From: CAYTGM01 sp964437365
GTDB taxonomy: Bacteria; Sumerlaeota; Sumerlaeia; SLMS01
NCBI GenBank assembly: GCA_964437365.1
Contig: CAYTGM010000025.1
Coordinates: forward strand, 21,269 to 85,268
Reading direction: 5' to 3'
DNA length: 64,000 nucleotides
Each line of letters begins with the position of its first letter. Position 1 is the first letter of the stretch. The translations under genes were made by a program, and so were the position numbers. Positions 43,774 through 52,926 of this stretch are shown in pieces. The notes below the pieces were generated by a model, which ran no database searches, was not told where the DNA came from, and was given only the letters and a program-made list of their open reading frames with translations.

Positions 43774-44194
43774 TTGATTTACGCCTCCCGAAGAAGTCTC
43801 CTGATAAGTACAATGCGCAAGTCTAATACCATTCGATTACATTCCGGTCGAGTGACTATTGTTACATCCCATCTGATGGATCGATGGAGGATAAAGTTTG
43901 CTCTCAGGTTGAGATATATCATCAGAATCAGCATTTTCCTGGCATCTTGCCGCTTTTTCAAATCGTGCTCTTCGTCAGAAATTTCGAAACCATATGGATT
44001 TATTTACAATTGACCCATTCATTTGTCAGTCTTTATTTATTAAGTAAGTGTTGTCAAACCATCAAAATTCGAATTTTTCTGCGTATTTTTTGGCTAAATC
44101 ATAAATGGATGTGCAGGATGTCGATTGGCTAAAGTAAGTATAGCTGCCCAATGGTGAGTATACACAGTGATTAATTAATAGGGAGATACGAAGA
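43774..44194. other. AT-rich divergent intergenic region, 421 bases
   Basis: This region lies between the divergent small membrane protein and zinc-ribbon/TerB genes and so should hold both promoters. It is AT-rich, including ATTAATTAATAGGGAGA just before the TerB gene. I see no RNA gene and no strong hairpin. Confidence 0.5.
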
Positions 44195-44827
44195 ATGATC
44201 ATTTTCGGTATGCGCGGGATTACGAGGACACATGCAAAAGGGGTTTTTAACTGCCCAGGATGCAGGTCTAGTCAGAATTACGGACACAAGAAAGTAAGAC
44301 GTTTCTTCACGCTTTATTTCATTCCGGTTATTCCTTTGAAGGAGCTTGGAGAGTACGTGGAATGTGAGTCCTGTAAAGATACCTATCACACTAGGGTGCT
44401 AATGCATACGTCTCCGACATCGGCGCAGGAATTCGAAGCTGAATACCATAGAGCCATCACAAAAGTGATGATTCATGTTCTTCTGGCAGACGGAGTCATT
44501 AATGACACAGAAGTCGATATGGTTTGCAGGATTTATCAGCAATTGACGAGGAATGAGATTGATCGCAATCTCATCCTTACAGAGATAAATCGTATTCAAA
44601 ACAGCAACGAAAACTTCCATGGTGCTTTGCAGAGTCTCCAAGGCTCTTTGAACGACCGCGGGAAGGAGCTCGTGCTGGTTTCTGCCCTTCACGTAGCTAT
44701 GGCTGATGGGGAATTTCAGCAGGCAGAGAAACAGATGATCCAAAGCATCGGCATCGCCATGGGTATGACTCCTTCACATGTCAACGGAGTCGTGCATAGC
44801 TTTCTCGAATCCAGCAAAGCCGCGTGA
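44195..44827 (+). CDS. Zinc-ribbon plus TerB-domain protein
   Basis: The 210-residue protein has an N-terminal zinc ribbon with two CxxC pairs, FNCPGC and VECESC, around HKKVRRFFTLYFIPVIPLKE (about residues 18-60). That is the zinc_ribbon_15 type, where the middle is a short hydrophobic segment. The C-terminal part (about 80-205) is a helical TerB-like (tellurite resistance/DjlA N-terminal) domain with VLLADGVINDTEVDMV and VAMADGEFQQAEKQMIQSI, the ADG-x-xxxxE acidic metal-binding repeats. TerB-like proteins sit at the membrane in stress or surface-sensing complexes. RBS GGGAGA lies nearby. It is a stand-alone gene. Confidence 0.85.
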   Translation: MIIFGMRGITRTHAKGVFNCPGCRSSQNYGHKKVRRFFTLYFIPVIPLKELGEYVECESCKDTYHTRVLMHTSPTSAQEFEAEYHRAITKVMIHVLLADGVINDTEVDMVCRIYQQLTRNEIDRNLILTEINRIQNSNENFHGALQSLQGSLNDRGKELVLVSALHVAMADGEFQQAEKQMIQSIGIAMGMTPSHVNGVVHSFLESSKAA

Positions 44828-44937
44828 TCAGATAAGACTGCCCTTGGTCACTTCTCATGGCTTCAGGGCACATTGAGCTGCAATTTATTTGAGGGCTCTT
44901 CACAGAGATAGATGTCATTGTTCTCTATTTACCAGCA

Positions 44938-46269
44938 TCAAGTAAGCGCTGGCTCTCTCGTTTCAACCTCGCCAAAGAGGGTGTGAGAGTTGTTATCTGT
45001 GATCTTGACCTTCACGAGGTTCCCGATCATGCGAGGCTGACCCTTGAACACAACACGCTTGTCTGTACGTGTTCGTCCCTGTAGGGCATCAGGGTCTTTA
45101 CGAGCCGGGCCTTCAACCAGCACCTCATGGGTCTGGCCGACTTCCGCATTGTTTTTCTCGAGGCTGATGGCTTCCTGGAGGTCGATCAATCTCTTGAGTC
45201 GTTCCTTTTTCACCACGAGAGGGACATCGTCACGCATCGTTTCGGCACTGACTGTTCCAGCGCGTGGGCTGTACATGAACATGAAGGCGGAATCATAGCG
45301 CATCTCTTCAACCAGGTCGAGAGTCTCCTGGAATTCCTCGTCGGTCTCGGTGGGGAATCCAACGATAATATCTGTCGTGAGGGAGTGCTGAGGGTTATGC
45401 TCGCGGAACAGTGAAATCAGGTGACGATAGCGCTCAGCATTGTAAGCACGTTTCATCTCTCTGAGGATGCGATTGTTGCCCGACTGGACGGGAAGGTGAA
45501 GGTTCTCCATGACCTTTTCACATTCAGAAACTGCTTTGATGTGACGGTCCCGACAGCTCTTCGGATTCGACGTTGTATAGCGGATACGCCACAGTCCATC
45601 GATTTCATTCAAAGCGTGAAGCAGATCAGAGAAATCTTCTCTATTTTCAGTCATGTAGCTGTTAACATTCTGGCCCAGCAGGGTGACCTCGCGATAGCCT
45701 TGGTCGGCCATTTCTTTCACTTCATCCACGATGTCCTGAATCGGTCGACTATATTCTTCGCCGCGCGTTTTGGGAACAATGCAGAAGGTACAGCGGTTAT
45801 TGCAGCCATACATGATATTTACGAAACCACGGAGTCCATCGCGGCGGACAGGAGTGATCTTAACTGAAAGCGGCTGGTCGATGTCCTCGGTTGCAACGAC
45901 GCGCTTTCCGTCCACGGCGTATTGGTCGAGCAAGTCGGGAAGGCGGAGATAATCGCGCGTTCCGATGACGATATCCAGATGGGGAATCTTTTCGAGCAGC
46001 TGCTGTCCCTGGTCCTGCGCAACGCAACCGGACATGATAATGACCTTGTCATCATTTCCATTCTTCGCCGATTTGAGCGATTGACATCTGCTGATAGCTC
46101 GACTTTCAGCGCCTTCTCGAACACAGCAGGTATTGAAGATAACAACATCTGCTTCATGTTCATCTTTGATCTTGGAGAGACCACGCTGCTGAAGCAGACC
46201 CTCCATGATTTCAGAGTCGTGTTCGTTCATCTGGCAGCCATAGGTGATGACGCTGTAGGTCTTGGACAT
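44938..46269 (-). CDS. miaB: tRNA-2-methylthio-N6-dimethylallyladenosine synthase
   Basis: The 443-residue radical-SAM methylthiotransferase starts at ATG 46269 (MSKTYSVITYGCQMNEHDSE). Its N-terminal UPF0004 domain holds three cluster cysteines (YGCQMN, NTCCVREGAE, MSGCVAQ). The radical-SAM domain has YGCNNRCTFCIVPKTRG (CxxxCxxC), and a C-terminal TRAM domain follows. The QMNEHDSE and CIVPxTRG-E sequences are MiaB-type rather than MtaB or RimO. It modifies A37 of tRNAs reading U-starting codons. Confidence 0.95.
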   Translation of the reverse strand: MSKTYSVITYGCQMNEHDSEIMEGLLQQRGLSKIKDEHEADVVIFNTCCVREGAESRAISRCQSLKSAKNGNDDKVIIMSGCVAQDQGQQLLEKIPHLDIVIGTRDYLRLPDLLDQYAVDGKRVVATEDIDQPLSVKITPVRRDGLRGFVNIMYGCNNRCTFCIVPKTRGEEYSRPIQDIVDEVKEMADQGYREVTLLGQNVNSYMTENREDFSDLLHALNEIDGLWRIRYTTSNPKSCRDRHIKAVSECEKVMENLHLPVQSGNNRILREMKRAYNAERYRHLISLFREHNPQHSLTTDIIVGFPTETDEEFQETLDLVEEMRYDSAFMFMYSPRAGTVSAETMRDDVPLVVKKERLKRLIDLQEAISLEKNNAEVGQTHEVLVEGPARKDPDALQGRTRTDKRVVFKGQPRMIGNLVKVKITDNNSHTLFGEVETREPALT

Positions 46270-46882
46270 TTTCTTCTCTTTGATACAATGTGGCTTAGGC
46301 AGCTGCGAAAGCGTGGGAGATGTCAAACGAAAGCGGCCTCCCTGTCAAGGGCAGGGGGAGCGGGAATAGGTACATGCGCATCGAGTTAGAGATTAAGAGG
46401 CCTATGGGAGGACTGAATGCCCGGTTTTCTCATAGGCGATTATGTGTCGGGCCTTCGGCTCTTATCTCGGTTTAGAGAACGAATCGATTCTGCTAGTTTC
46501 TGTGACTTGAGAACTGACCTTGGCAGGCTTTGACATTAGATTCTAAGGAGGAAACATACTGAATCGTGATCAGGCATAGCCGGTGATCGTGTTCGACTCT
46601 TAAACTAGGTTCTTTCTTCTGCATAAAGAAGTGCAGAGCACTTCGATACTTATAGAGCCGTTCTCGAAATTCTTTGCCGTTATCTACTGGCTGCGACAGG
46701 AGCCTTCGACAACATTTAAGCCTCGACATAGTACCACTATGCCTGCGTTTACCTGTTTCCGAATCCACCTATCTCGCTCAGCCGCTAATCGGCCCATCCT
46801 TCCGAGAACGGCTCTTCGCCTCGTGGTTGGCAAGCGAGTTCTCGCGCCGCCTAACCGAGGTGGATGGATTCCAGGGTGGATG

Positions 46883-47117
46883 GAACCGCAGAGCGGTTCG
46901 ACACCTCACGGTCCCAGCGGGACCGAAGCGAGTTGCCCGGGGTAAGGGCTCTGCCCGCGACCCCGGGCAGAGTTAAATGACATATACCGCTCCAGCGGAG
47001 CAGAACAAATGATCGCGCGGCACTGGGGCACAGAGGTTGTTGAATGGGAGCCCCTTCCTGACTCCAAAGCACCAAAGGTGCGTCCGAATTTAGAAGCCTC
47101 GAGTCAGGGCCTCGAGG
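46883..47117. repeat. Row of short hairpins related to the transposase-flanking modules
   Basis: The hairpins are, in order, GAACCGC-AGA-GCGGTTC (46883-46899), GGTCCC-AGC-GGGACC (46910-46924), TGCCCGGGGT..ACCCCGGGCA (46934-46969, perfect 10 bp, with GGGC-TCT-GCCC nested inside), CCGCT-CC-AGCGG (46987-46998), GCACC-AAA-GGTGC (47069-47081) and CCTCGA..TCGAGG (47097-47117). The first and third share GAACCGC and CCCCGGG cores with modules A-C near 4 kb, but no transposase is present here. Confidence 0.75.
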
Positions 47118-47330
47118 TACAAAGCGGTGTCAGGGCCACCGCACGCCAAAGCCTCCTGCCTTTTCTTGGTACTCGCAGGGAAGTCGCGCACCCCAATCAT
47201 CTGTTGAAAAAAGTGCGGAGCGTTTTCTGTTGGTTTGATCGATAAATTGGGGGCACACATTCTTGATCCTTCTGCACTTTTTTTCCCTACCCCTGTCTGC
47301 TGCTTTTCTCATTAGTTTCTGCTGCTTGTC

Positions 47331-47360
47331 TGGTGCATGTCTGGTGCATGAGCATGCACC
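47331..47360. repeat. 11-bp tandem repeat with overlapping palindrome
   Basis: TGGTGCATGTC (47331-47341) and TGGTGCATGAG (47342-47352) are adjacent 11-bp units. The second is also the left half of the perfect palindrome GGTGCATG-AG-CATGCACC (47343-47360). TCTGCTGCTT occurs twice shortly before. Confidence 0.6.
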
Positions 47361-47578
47361 CGAATATTAGGGAACAAGCAGCAGAGACAAACCTTAAAAG
47401 CAGCTGACTTTTGGTGGCTCACTCATGTTGGAGTTTCGGTAAATCAGGTCATCAAAATAACATACTCCGTAGCCTCTATCCACCTTGCCATAGATCTCGC
47501 TATGGTTCATATTGAACGCGCAGTCACCGCAGCCCGTGCTGCTTCCCTCTCACCTATAAGGTAATTAAGCTAAATATA

Positions 47579-48535
47579 ATGAAACATAGTATTATCAATA
47601 TTCTACAGAATTTTCTCAGCTGGTTTGATACACACAGCGCTCCGCAGGAAGAGAATATTCCCGAAACGGAAAAGAGTGTCGAATGGGTCAGGATACTGCC
47701 CTTTCTGGCGGTGCACTTGATGTGCTTTGGAGTGATATGGGTCGGCTGGAGCCCAATTGCTGTGGGAGTCTGTATTACTCTCTACTTTGTTCGCATGTTC
47801 GCCATCACGGGTTTCTATCATCGTTATTTTTCTCATCGAACTTTTCGAACGACCCGCGCAGCTCAGTTTGTCTTCGCGCTGATCGGGAACTCCTCTGCTC
47901 AACGGGGTCCACTCTGGTGGGCAGCGCATCATCGAAAGCATCATCGTCATTCCGATGAGGAAGATGATGTCCACTCGCCTCACCAGCACTCGTTTCTCTG
48001 GAGCCATATGTTCTGGTTCACTTCTCGAGCTAATTTCGCCACGGATACAGATCAGGTGAAGGATCTCATGAAATATCCCGAGCTGCGTCTCCTTGACCGG
48101 TTCGACGTTGTTGTCCCTGCTCTACTGGGAACAGGGCTCTTTTTTCTCGGTGTCTTTCTGAATCACTTCTATCCGTCCCTTGGCACCAGTGGGATGCAGA
48201 TGCTGATCTGGGGGTTCTTTATCTCAACCGTTCTTCTTTTCCACGGGACCTGCACGATCAATTCGCTCAGCCACAAATTCGGCAGCCAACGCTTCGACAC
48301 CGGCGATCACTCAAAGAACAACTTCATTCTCTCCCTGATTACTTTGGGAGAGGGGTGGCACAACAACCATCATTACTATCCCGCGGCAACGCGGCAGGGG
48401 TTCTACTGGTGGGAAGTTGATCTCACCTATTATGGTCTAAAGACGCTGAGTTGGCTGGGAATCGTCTGGGATCTAAACGCCGTTCCAGAGCGCATTCTGG
48501 AAAAAGGGCGTGAATCCGGGAAGCGCGCAGCCTGA
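47579..48535 (+). CDS. Membrane fatty-acid (acyl-CoA/acyl-lipid) desaturase
   Basis: The 318-residue integral membrane di-iron desaturase has three histidine boxes: HRYFSHRTF (about 81-89), HHRKHHRHSD (about 120-129) and EGWHNNHHYYP (about 259-269). Four hydrophobic segments flank them. This is the delta-9 type that inserts a double bond in membrane acyl chains, adjusting fluidity. The tail after the last box is short, without a cytochrome b5 domain. It stands alone after the hairpin island. Confidence 0.92.
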   Translation: MKHSIINILQNFLSWFDTHSAPQEENIPETEKSVEWVRILPFLAVHLMCFGVIWVGWSPIAVGVCITLYFVRMFAITGFYHRYFSHRTFRTTRAAQFVFALIGNSSAQRGPLWWAAHHRKHHRHSDEEDDVHSPHQHSFLWSHMFWFTSRANFATDTDQVKDLMKYPELRLLDRFDVVVPALLGTGLFFLGVFLNHFYPSLGTSGMQMLIWGFFISTVLLFHGTCTINSLSHKFGSQRFDTGDHSKNNFILSLITLGEGWHNNHHYYPAATRQGFYWWEVDLTYYGLKTLSWLGIVWDLNAVPERILEKGRESGKRAA

Positions 48536-48730
48536 TGGGATGATGACGAGGTAAAGAGCTTTCCATTCTCCTCAATATGAGGAATGGCCCCGTATCAACC
48601 CTTGAATAACGTGCTCAATTCTCTCACAATTTTCGTATCCACCAAGTAAACTTTCGAAATAACATGAGTTTTTCCTAGCGTTAGCAAGGGGGTCGCATTA
48701 ATTCGAGGACCCTTTTTAAGCAAAGGTACC

Positions 48731-49867
48731 ATGTTGGGAAGAATTCTCAGCAGGAAAGGTCAGGATAAGATGAAAGCAACCTCCGAAGAAAAATCGTCCA
48801 GCAATCCCCCGTTGAAGTTTAAGCGTAAGATTCGACTGGGCCGAATCGGATCCGTTACCTCTCCTGCAAAGTTGAATTCGATCGTTGAAGTTTCGGAAGA
48901 CATCGATGTCGCCGAAGGAGCCATCATCGTCGTTCGTGCCCAGGGCGAGCGTAAGGTTTACGGAGAACTTGAGCTCCCTTCAGGCCGTCTCGCCAAAGTT
49001 GTAACGGGGAACATCATCGCGGGTGTTCTTGGTGCCCGTCAGGCGCTCCATGGTTATATGGGAAGCGTCCCCAAAAAGCTCAAAGTTGGCGACACCATTT
49101 CGCTGCTGAATGTGGGCGGTGTCATGGGCGAGTGTACCTCCGCAAGCCGGGCGATGGGTGACCCGATTCCCTGCGAAGTTCTCGGACAGGTCAGCCGTAA
49201 TGGCGAGCTACTCAATATCAAGAACTTTGGAATTAAGCCCTGTGAGAAACTTTCTGAGACAGGACCTCCGCTTCTTCTTGTTTTCGGAACATGTATGAAC
49301 AGTGGAAAGACGTACGCCGCGAGTGAGATTATTCGACTGTTAAGCTACAGTGGAGTTCGTATAGCCGCCGGCAAACTTTCTGGTGTTGCTGCTCTCAGAG
49401 ACACCCTGTCAATGGGCGACAATGGAGCAATCGCGACATCCTCCTTTCTTGAGGTTGGTTTACCCAGCACTGTGAATACAGGAGACCTTGCTTCTGTTGC
49501 TCGCGCTGTCATCCAGAAGCTTGAGAAGGATTCTCCAGATCTCATCGTTCTCGAACTTGGCGACGGAGTTATCGGAGGGTATCATCTAGACAGTATTTTA
49601 CAGGACCCGTCTATTCACAAACGTGTCAAAGTGCGTGTGTTATGTGCGAATGATCTTGTTGGTGCCTGGGGCGGTGTTCAGTTCCTTGAGCAGTTTAAGC
49701 ACATTCCCGAGATCGTCAGTGGCCCTGTGACAGACAATGATGTAGGTGTGACTTATATCAGTGGTAAGATGAAGATAGACTGTGCAAATGCGCGAAACGA
49801 ACCCGTTACTCTGGCACAGCTTGTGTCAGACAAAGCAGGACTGAAGGTTGAGGTGAAGGATTCGTGA
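48731..49867 (+). CDS. Uncharacterised P-loop protein at the head of the arg operon
   Basis: The product is 378 residues from ATG 48731; a second ATG at 48770 (MKATSEEK) is also possible. After a Ser/Lys-rich start, an N-terminal beta-rich domain (about 30-160, GRIGSVTSPAKLNSIVEVSE) precedes a P-loop NTPase domain. That domain has Walker A GTCMNSGKTYAASEI (about 186-200) and a likely Walker B in DLIVLELGDGVIGG (about 273-286). I do not recognise a named family. Its last four bases overlap the GTG start of argC (GTGA), so the two proteins are made together. Involvement in N-acylated ornithine metabolism, or control of it, is inferred from this coupling. Confidence 0.72.
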   Translation: MLGRILSRKGQDKMKATSEEKSSSNPPLKFKRKIRLGRIGSVTSPAKLNSIVEVSEDIDVAEGAIIVVRAQGERKVYGELELPSGRLAKVVTGNIIAGVLGARQALHGYMGSVPKKLKVGDTISLLNVGGVMGECTSASRAMGDPIPCEVLGQVSRNGELLNIKNFGIKPCEKLSETGPPLLLVFGTCMNSGKTYAASEIIRLLSYSGVRIAAGKLSGVAALRDTLSMGDNGAIATSSFLEVGLPSTVNTGDLASVARAVIQKLEKDSPDLIVLELGDGVIGGYHLDSILQDPSIHKRVKVRVLCANDLVGAWGGVQFLEQFKHIPEIVSGPVTDNDVGVTYISGKMKIDCANARNEPVTLAQLVSDKAGLKVEVKDS

Positions 49868-50925
49868 GCGATAAACTGAAGGTTTCAATACTGGGCGCCA
49901 CCGGCTATGGTGGAGGTGAACTTCTCAGGCTCCTGATTCAAAGTCGTGAATTCGACGTTGTCTATGCAACAAGTCGAAGTCAGTCAGGCACACCTGTTTC
50001 CACTGTTCACAGAAACCTCGAACAAAAGACAGATCTCGCATTCTCCAACCCTGATCCTGCTGAGGTTGCAGAGAAATCAGATTTCATTATCGGTGCATTG
50101 CCGCATGGCGCATCGGCCGAACACCTTGCTCCCTACGTTAAGCTCGGCAAGCGCGTTGTTGATCTTAGTGGTGATTTTCGCCTCAAAGATATTGAGCAAT
50201 ACAAAAAATGGTACAAGCGCGAGCACCCCAATCCAGAGCTGCTTTCAACAGCGGTTTACGGTGCACCAGAATTCAATCTCAAAGAGATCAGAGAAGCTAA
50301 TCTGGTTGCTTCGCCTGGTTGCTTTGCCACGGCTATCAATCTGGCCATGCTTCCTGCTGCCGCAAACGGGATGATCAAGGGGACGCCAACGGTCTTCGCC
50401 ATGACGGGTTCATCTGGGTCAGGAGCAGAAGCTAAAGCTGGGACTCACCATCCTGTTAGAAGCATGACGCTGAAGCCATACAAGTTTCTCCAGCATCAGC
50501 ATACACCAGAGATTGTTCAGCTGGCCGGTATAGCTGGTTCAAAGCTGGAAGGCGTATCATTTATTCCAATATCCGCACCGATCTCCAGAGGCATACTTGC
50601 GACAGTTGTTTGCGAACTCAATGATGCCTCAGATACAAGTGCAGTTGAACGCGTCTATGAAGAATTCTACAATAAGCTTCCTAAAGCTCATCAGTTTGTG
50701 AAGGTCTTAAAAGACCGCGAACCAGAATGCGCTTCCATTGAATCCACGAACTACGTGGAAGTAAGACCTCGTGTTGGTGATGACGGAAAGCTGTATATCG
50801 TCAGCTCTTTGGATAATCTGGTGAAAGGTGGAGCTGGACAGGCCGTTCAGTGTCTTTACACGATGGCCGGACTTGAAGATAAAATCATGGAGTCACCCCT
50901 CGGATGGTGGGGGACATGGCCTTAA
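49864..50925 (+). CDS. argC: N-acyl-gamma-glutamyl-phosphate reductase
   Basis: The 353-residue enzyme starts at GTG 49864. SILGATGYGGGELLRLL is the NADP-binding start. ASPGCFATAINLA holds the catalytic cysteine (about residue 157), and TGSSGSGAEAKAGTHHPVRS contributes the catalytic His region. It reduces N-acyl-glutamyl phosphate to the semialdehyde in arginine synthesis. By gene order it should use the same N-acyl group as the transcarbamylase that follows 16 bases later, predicted below to be succinyl. Confidence 0.94.
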   Translation: MSDKLKVSILGATGYGGGELLRLLIQSREFDVVYATSRSQSGTPVSTVHRNLEQKTDLAFSNPDPAEVAEKSDFIIGALPHGASAEHLAPYVKLGKRVVDLSGDFRLKDIEQYKKWYKREHPNPELLSTAVYGAPEFNLKEIREANLVASPGCFATAINLAMLPAAANGMIKGTPTVFAMTGSSGSGAEAKAGTHHPVRSMTLKPYKFLQHQHTPEIVQLAGIAGSKLEGVSFIPISAPISRGILATVVCELNDASDTSAVERVYEEFYNKLPKAHQFVKVLKDREPECASIESTNYVEVRPRVGDDGKLYIVSSLDNLVKGGAGQAVQCLYTMAGLEDKIMESPLGWWGTWP

Positions 50926-50941
50926 TAAGGTATAGATACAA

Positions 50942-51964
50942 ATGAGCTTTCCTACTGCAATTTTGAAACCGGAAGACCTGTCGCAACAGCAAACCGCTGA
51001 GGTTCTAGACCTTGCATTAGCACTGAAGAAAGATCCCTGGCGAGACGACTTGAAAAAGAAGATCCTTGGAATGGTCTTCTTCAACCCTTCTCTGCGGACA
51101 CGCGTTTCTTTCGATGTAGCCATGAAACACCTCGGCGGAGACGCAACTGTTCTCGATGTAGGGAGCGGAATGTGGAACCTTGAACATCGAGAAGATGTAG
51201 TCATGGATGGCGATAAGTCTGAGCATATACGCGAAGCAGCCGCTGTTCTTGGGCGCTATACCGATGCTCTCGCTGTGAGAGCTTTTCCCAAGTACGATCA
51301 ATCATGGGAAGATAACAGACTTGAACCCATTCATGAAGGGTTTGCAAAGTATTCAGGCAAGCCTCTTATTAACATGGAGTCGAGTCTGCATCACCCATGT
51401 CAAGGTCTTGCAGATATACTGACTTTGAAAGAGAAGCTTGGGGACCTTAAGAAGCAGCCTATCGTTATTTCCTGGGCCTGGCATCCGAAGCCACTCCCGA
51501 TGGCGGTCACCAACAGTATTCTGCTGGAAGCGTGTAAAGCCGGCATGGAAGTACGACTCGCTCACCCTGAAGGATGGGATCTGGACGAGGATGTGATTCA
51601 GTCCGCGAAGAATCAGGCGAGTACAAACGGTGGCACGCTGAATATCTCTCACGATTTTGAAGAGAGCTATGAGGGAGCTCGTGCTGTTTACGTGAAGAGC
51701 TGGGGAAGTATCAGGAATTACGGTCAGCCGGATAAAGAAATGCAGGAAGCCCTCGCCTACAAAGGTAAATGGCAACTGACCAGCAAGCAAATGAAGAAAA
51801 CCAGCGATGGTATTCACCTCCATTGCCTTCCCGTCCGACGAGGTGTTGAAATTACCTCTGAAGTGCTGGATTCACCAGCCAGCGTTGTTATTGATGAGGC
51901 AGAAAACCGTCTTCACGTACAAAAGGCTTTACTGCTAAAGCTTCTCGGTGGAATGAACTCGTAA
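50942..51964 (+). CDS. argF': N-acylornithine transcarbamylase, predicted N-succinylornithine type
   Basis: The 340-residue enzyme belongs to the AOTCase/SOTCase group, not to classical ornithine transcarbamylases. It has carbamoyl-phosphate motif FFNPSLRTRVSF (46-57), HPCQGLAD (151-158), SWAWHPKPLPMAVTNS and HCLPVRRG. In the loop DGDKSEHI the residue that sets specificity is Ser93. In Xanthomonas AOTCase this is Glu92, in Bacteroides SOTCase Pro90, and Ser at this place in AOTCase mutants gives succinylornithine activity. I therefore predict succinylornithine as substrate. The gene lies in the arg operon with argC and argB. Confidence 0.9.
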   Translation: MSFPTAILKPEDLSQQQTAEVLDLALALKKDPWRDDLKKKILGMVFFNPSLRTRVSFDVAMKHLGGDATVLDVGSGMWNLEHREDVVMDGDKSEHIREAAAVLGRYTDALAVRAFPKYDQSWEDNRLEPIHEGFAKYSGKPLINMESSLHHPCQGLADILTLKEKLGDLKKQPIVISWAWHPKPLPMAVTNSILLEACKAGMEVRLAHPEGWDLDEDVIQSAKNQASTNGGTLNISHDFEESYEGARAVYVKSWGSIRNYGQPDKEMQEALAYKGKWQLTSKQMKKTSDGIHLHCLPVRRGVEITSEVLDSPASVVIDEAENRLHVQKALLLKLLGGMNS

Positions 51965-52023
51965 ACTATTTAGTATAGATCAAAGACTCACCAGAGTCAC
52001 GAACCTTAAGAAGGAGTCATCAC

Positions 52024-52899
52024 GTGCAGGATATCTCACTACTCAAAGAGGCATTACCCTTTCTTCGTCGATTTAAGGGAGCAAAGTTCGTTATCAAGTT
52101 TGGTGGTGAGGCGATGCGAAGCCGAGAGGCATTGCAACAGCTTGCACAGGATATCTCTTTCCTATACAGTGTTGGTATTCAGGTGGTCATCGTCCATGGC
52201 GGAGGAGCTCAGGTGACTGAGCTGGAACAGAAGCTGGGTGTTGACTCAAAGAAGGTTGCCGGTCGTCGCATCACCAGCGAAGAGTCTCTGGAGTCTCTCA
52301 AGATGGTTCTCGCCGGTAAGATGAACGTTGATCTCGTTGCAGCACTTCAAGGTGCAGGCGTTCGAGCCATGGGTTTTTCAGCGATGTCTGCCGGACTTAT
52401 TGTGGCTGAAAAGCGTGAACCGATGAAAGTTACCGGCGGGGGAGACGAGGCCATAGACTTTGGTCAAGTTGGCAACGTGAAGAGCGTCAATACACAGATT
52501 CTCAATGATATTCTCAACGCGGGAGTGCTTCCCGTTATTTCCCCTCTGTCTGCCGATGCATCAGGGAACATTCTGAACATCAACGCAGATACGATCGCAT
52601 CCAGTATCGCTTCTGACCTGAAGGCTGATAAGTTCCTTCTCATGATCGACAAGCTTGGTGTGATGACAGATATGAACGATCCAACAAGCCTCATCAGTGA
52701 GCTTGATTTCAAACAGGCCAGAGAAGCGATTTCACAGGGAATTATCAGTGGTGGGATGATCCCCAAGGTTGAAGAAGCTCTCAAATCTCTGGAAAATGGC
52801 GTTGGTCAGGTGCATATACTGAGTGCGGTTGAGCCGCACCAGCTTCTCCTCGAAATCTTCACCGAGAGTGGCTGCGGGACAATGCTGGTTCAGGATTAA
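52024..52899 (+). CDS. argB: N-acylglutamate kinase
   Basis: The 291-residue amino-acid kinase starts at GTG 52024, with AAGAAGGAG about nine bases upstream. FVIKFGGEAM and VVIVHGGGAQVTELE carry the ATP and substrate glycines. GRRITSEESLE is the acylglutamate-binding RxT segment, with Arg then Ile where many ArgB have Val-Thr. VISPLSADASGNILNINADT is the nucleotide site, and the C terminus ends with GCGTML. It phosphorylates N-acetyl- or N-succinyl-glutamate. The operon order is P-loop protein, argC, transcarbamylase, argB. Confidence 0.92.
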   Translation: MQDISLLKEALPFLRRFKGAKFVIKFGGEAMRSREALQQLAQDISFLYSVGIQVVIVHGGGAQVTELEQKLGVDSKKVAGRRITSEESLESLKMVLAGKMNVDLVAALQGAGVRAMGFSAMSAGLIVAEKREPMKVTGGGDEAIDFGQVGNVKSVNTQILNDILNAGVLPVISPLSADASGNILNINADTIASSIASDLKADKFLLMIDKLGVMTDMNDPTSLISELDFKQAREAISQGIISGGMIPKVEEALKSLENGVGQVHILSAVEPHQLLLEIFTESGCGTMLVQD

Positions 52900-52926
52900 T
52901 GGTTGTTTATTGAGCGGTAAGCAAGA

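Larger units (their letters stand above)
46270..47578. other. 1.3-kb non-coding island with clustered hairpins
   Basis: No frame here looks like a real gene; the open stretches have random composition and no start signals. The right half holds at least six short hairpins in a row (see the repeat at 46883-47117) and then an 11-bp tandem repeat and palindrome near 47331-47360. The left part (46330-46880) has an imperfect GAGAAC..GTTCTC pair at 46805 and 46839 but nothing I can name. It may be the scar of one or more mobile elements. Confidence 0.6.

Noticed and set aside
46493..46768. Open frame of 91 codons on the minus strand in the hairpin island
   Set aside because: It has no recognisable domain, poor composition, no ribosome binding site and lies in a region full of short palindromes. 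It may be the remnant of an element but I cannot support a gene.
46883..47117. CRISPR array
   Set aside because: The hairpins are not copies of one repeat and spacing is irregular; there are no cas genes.
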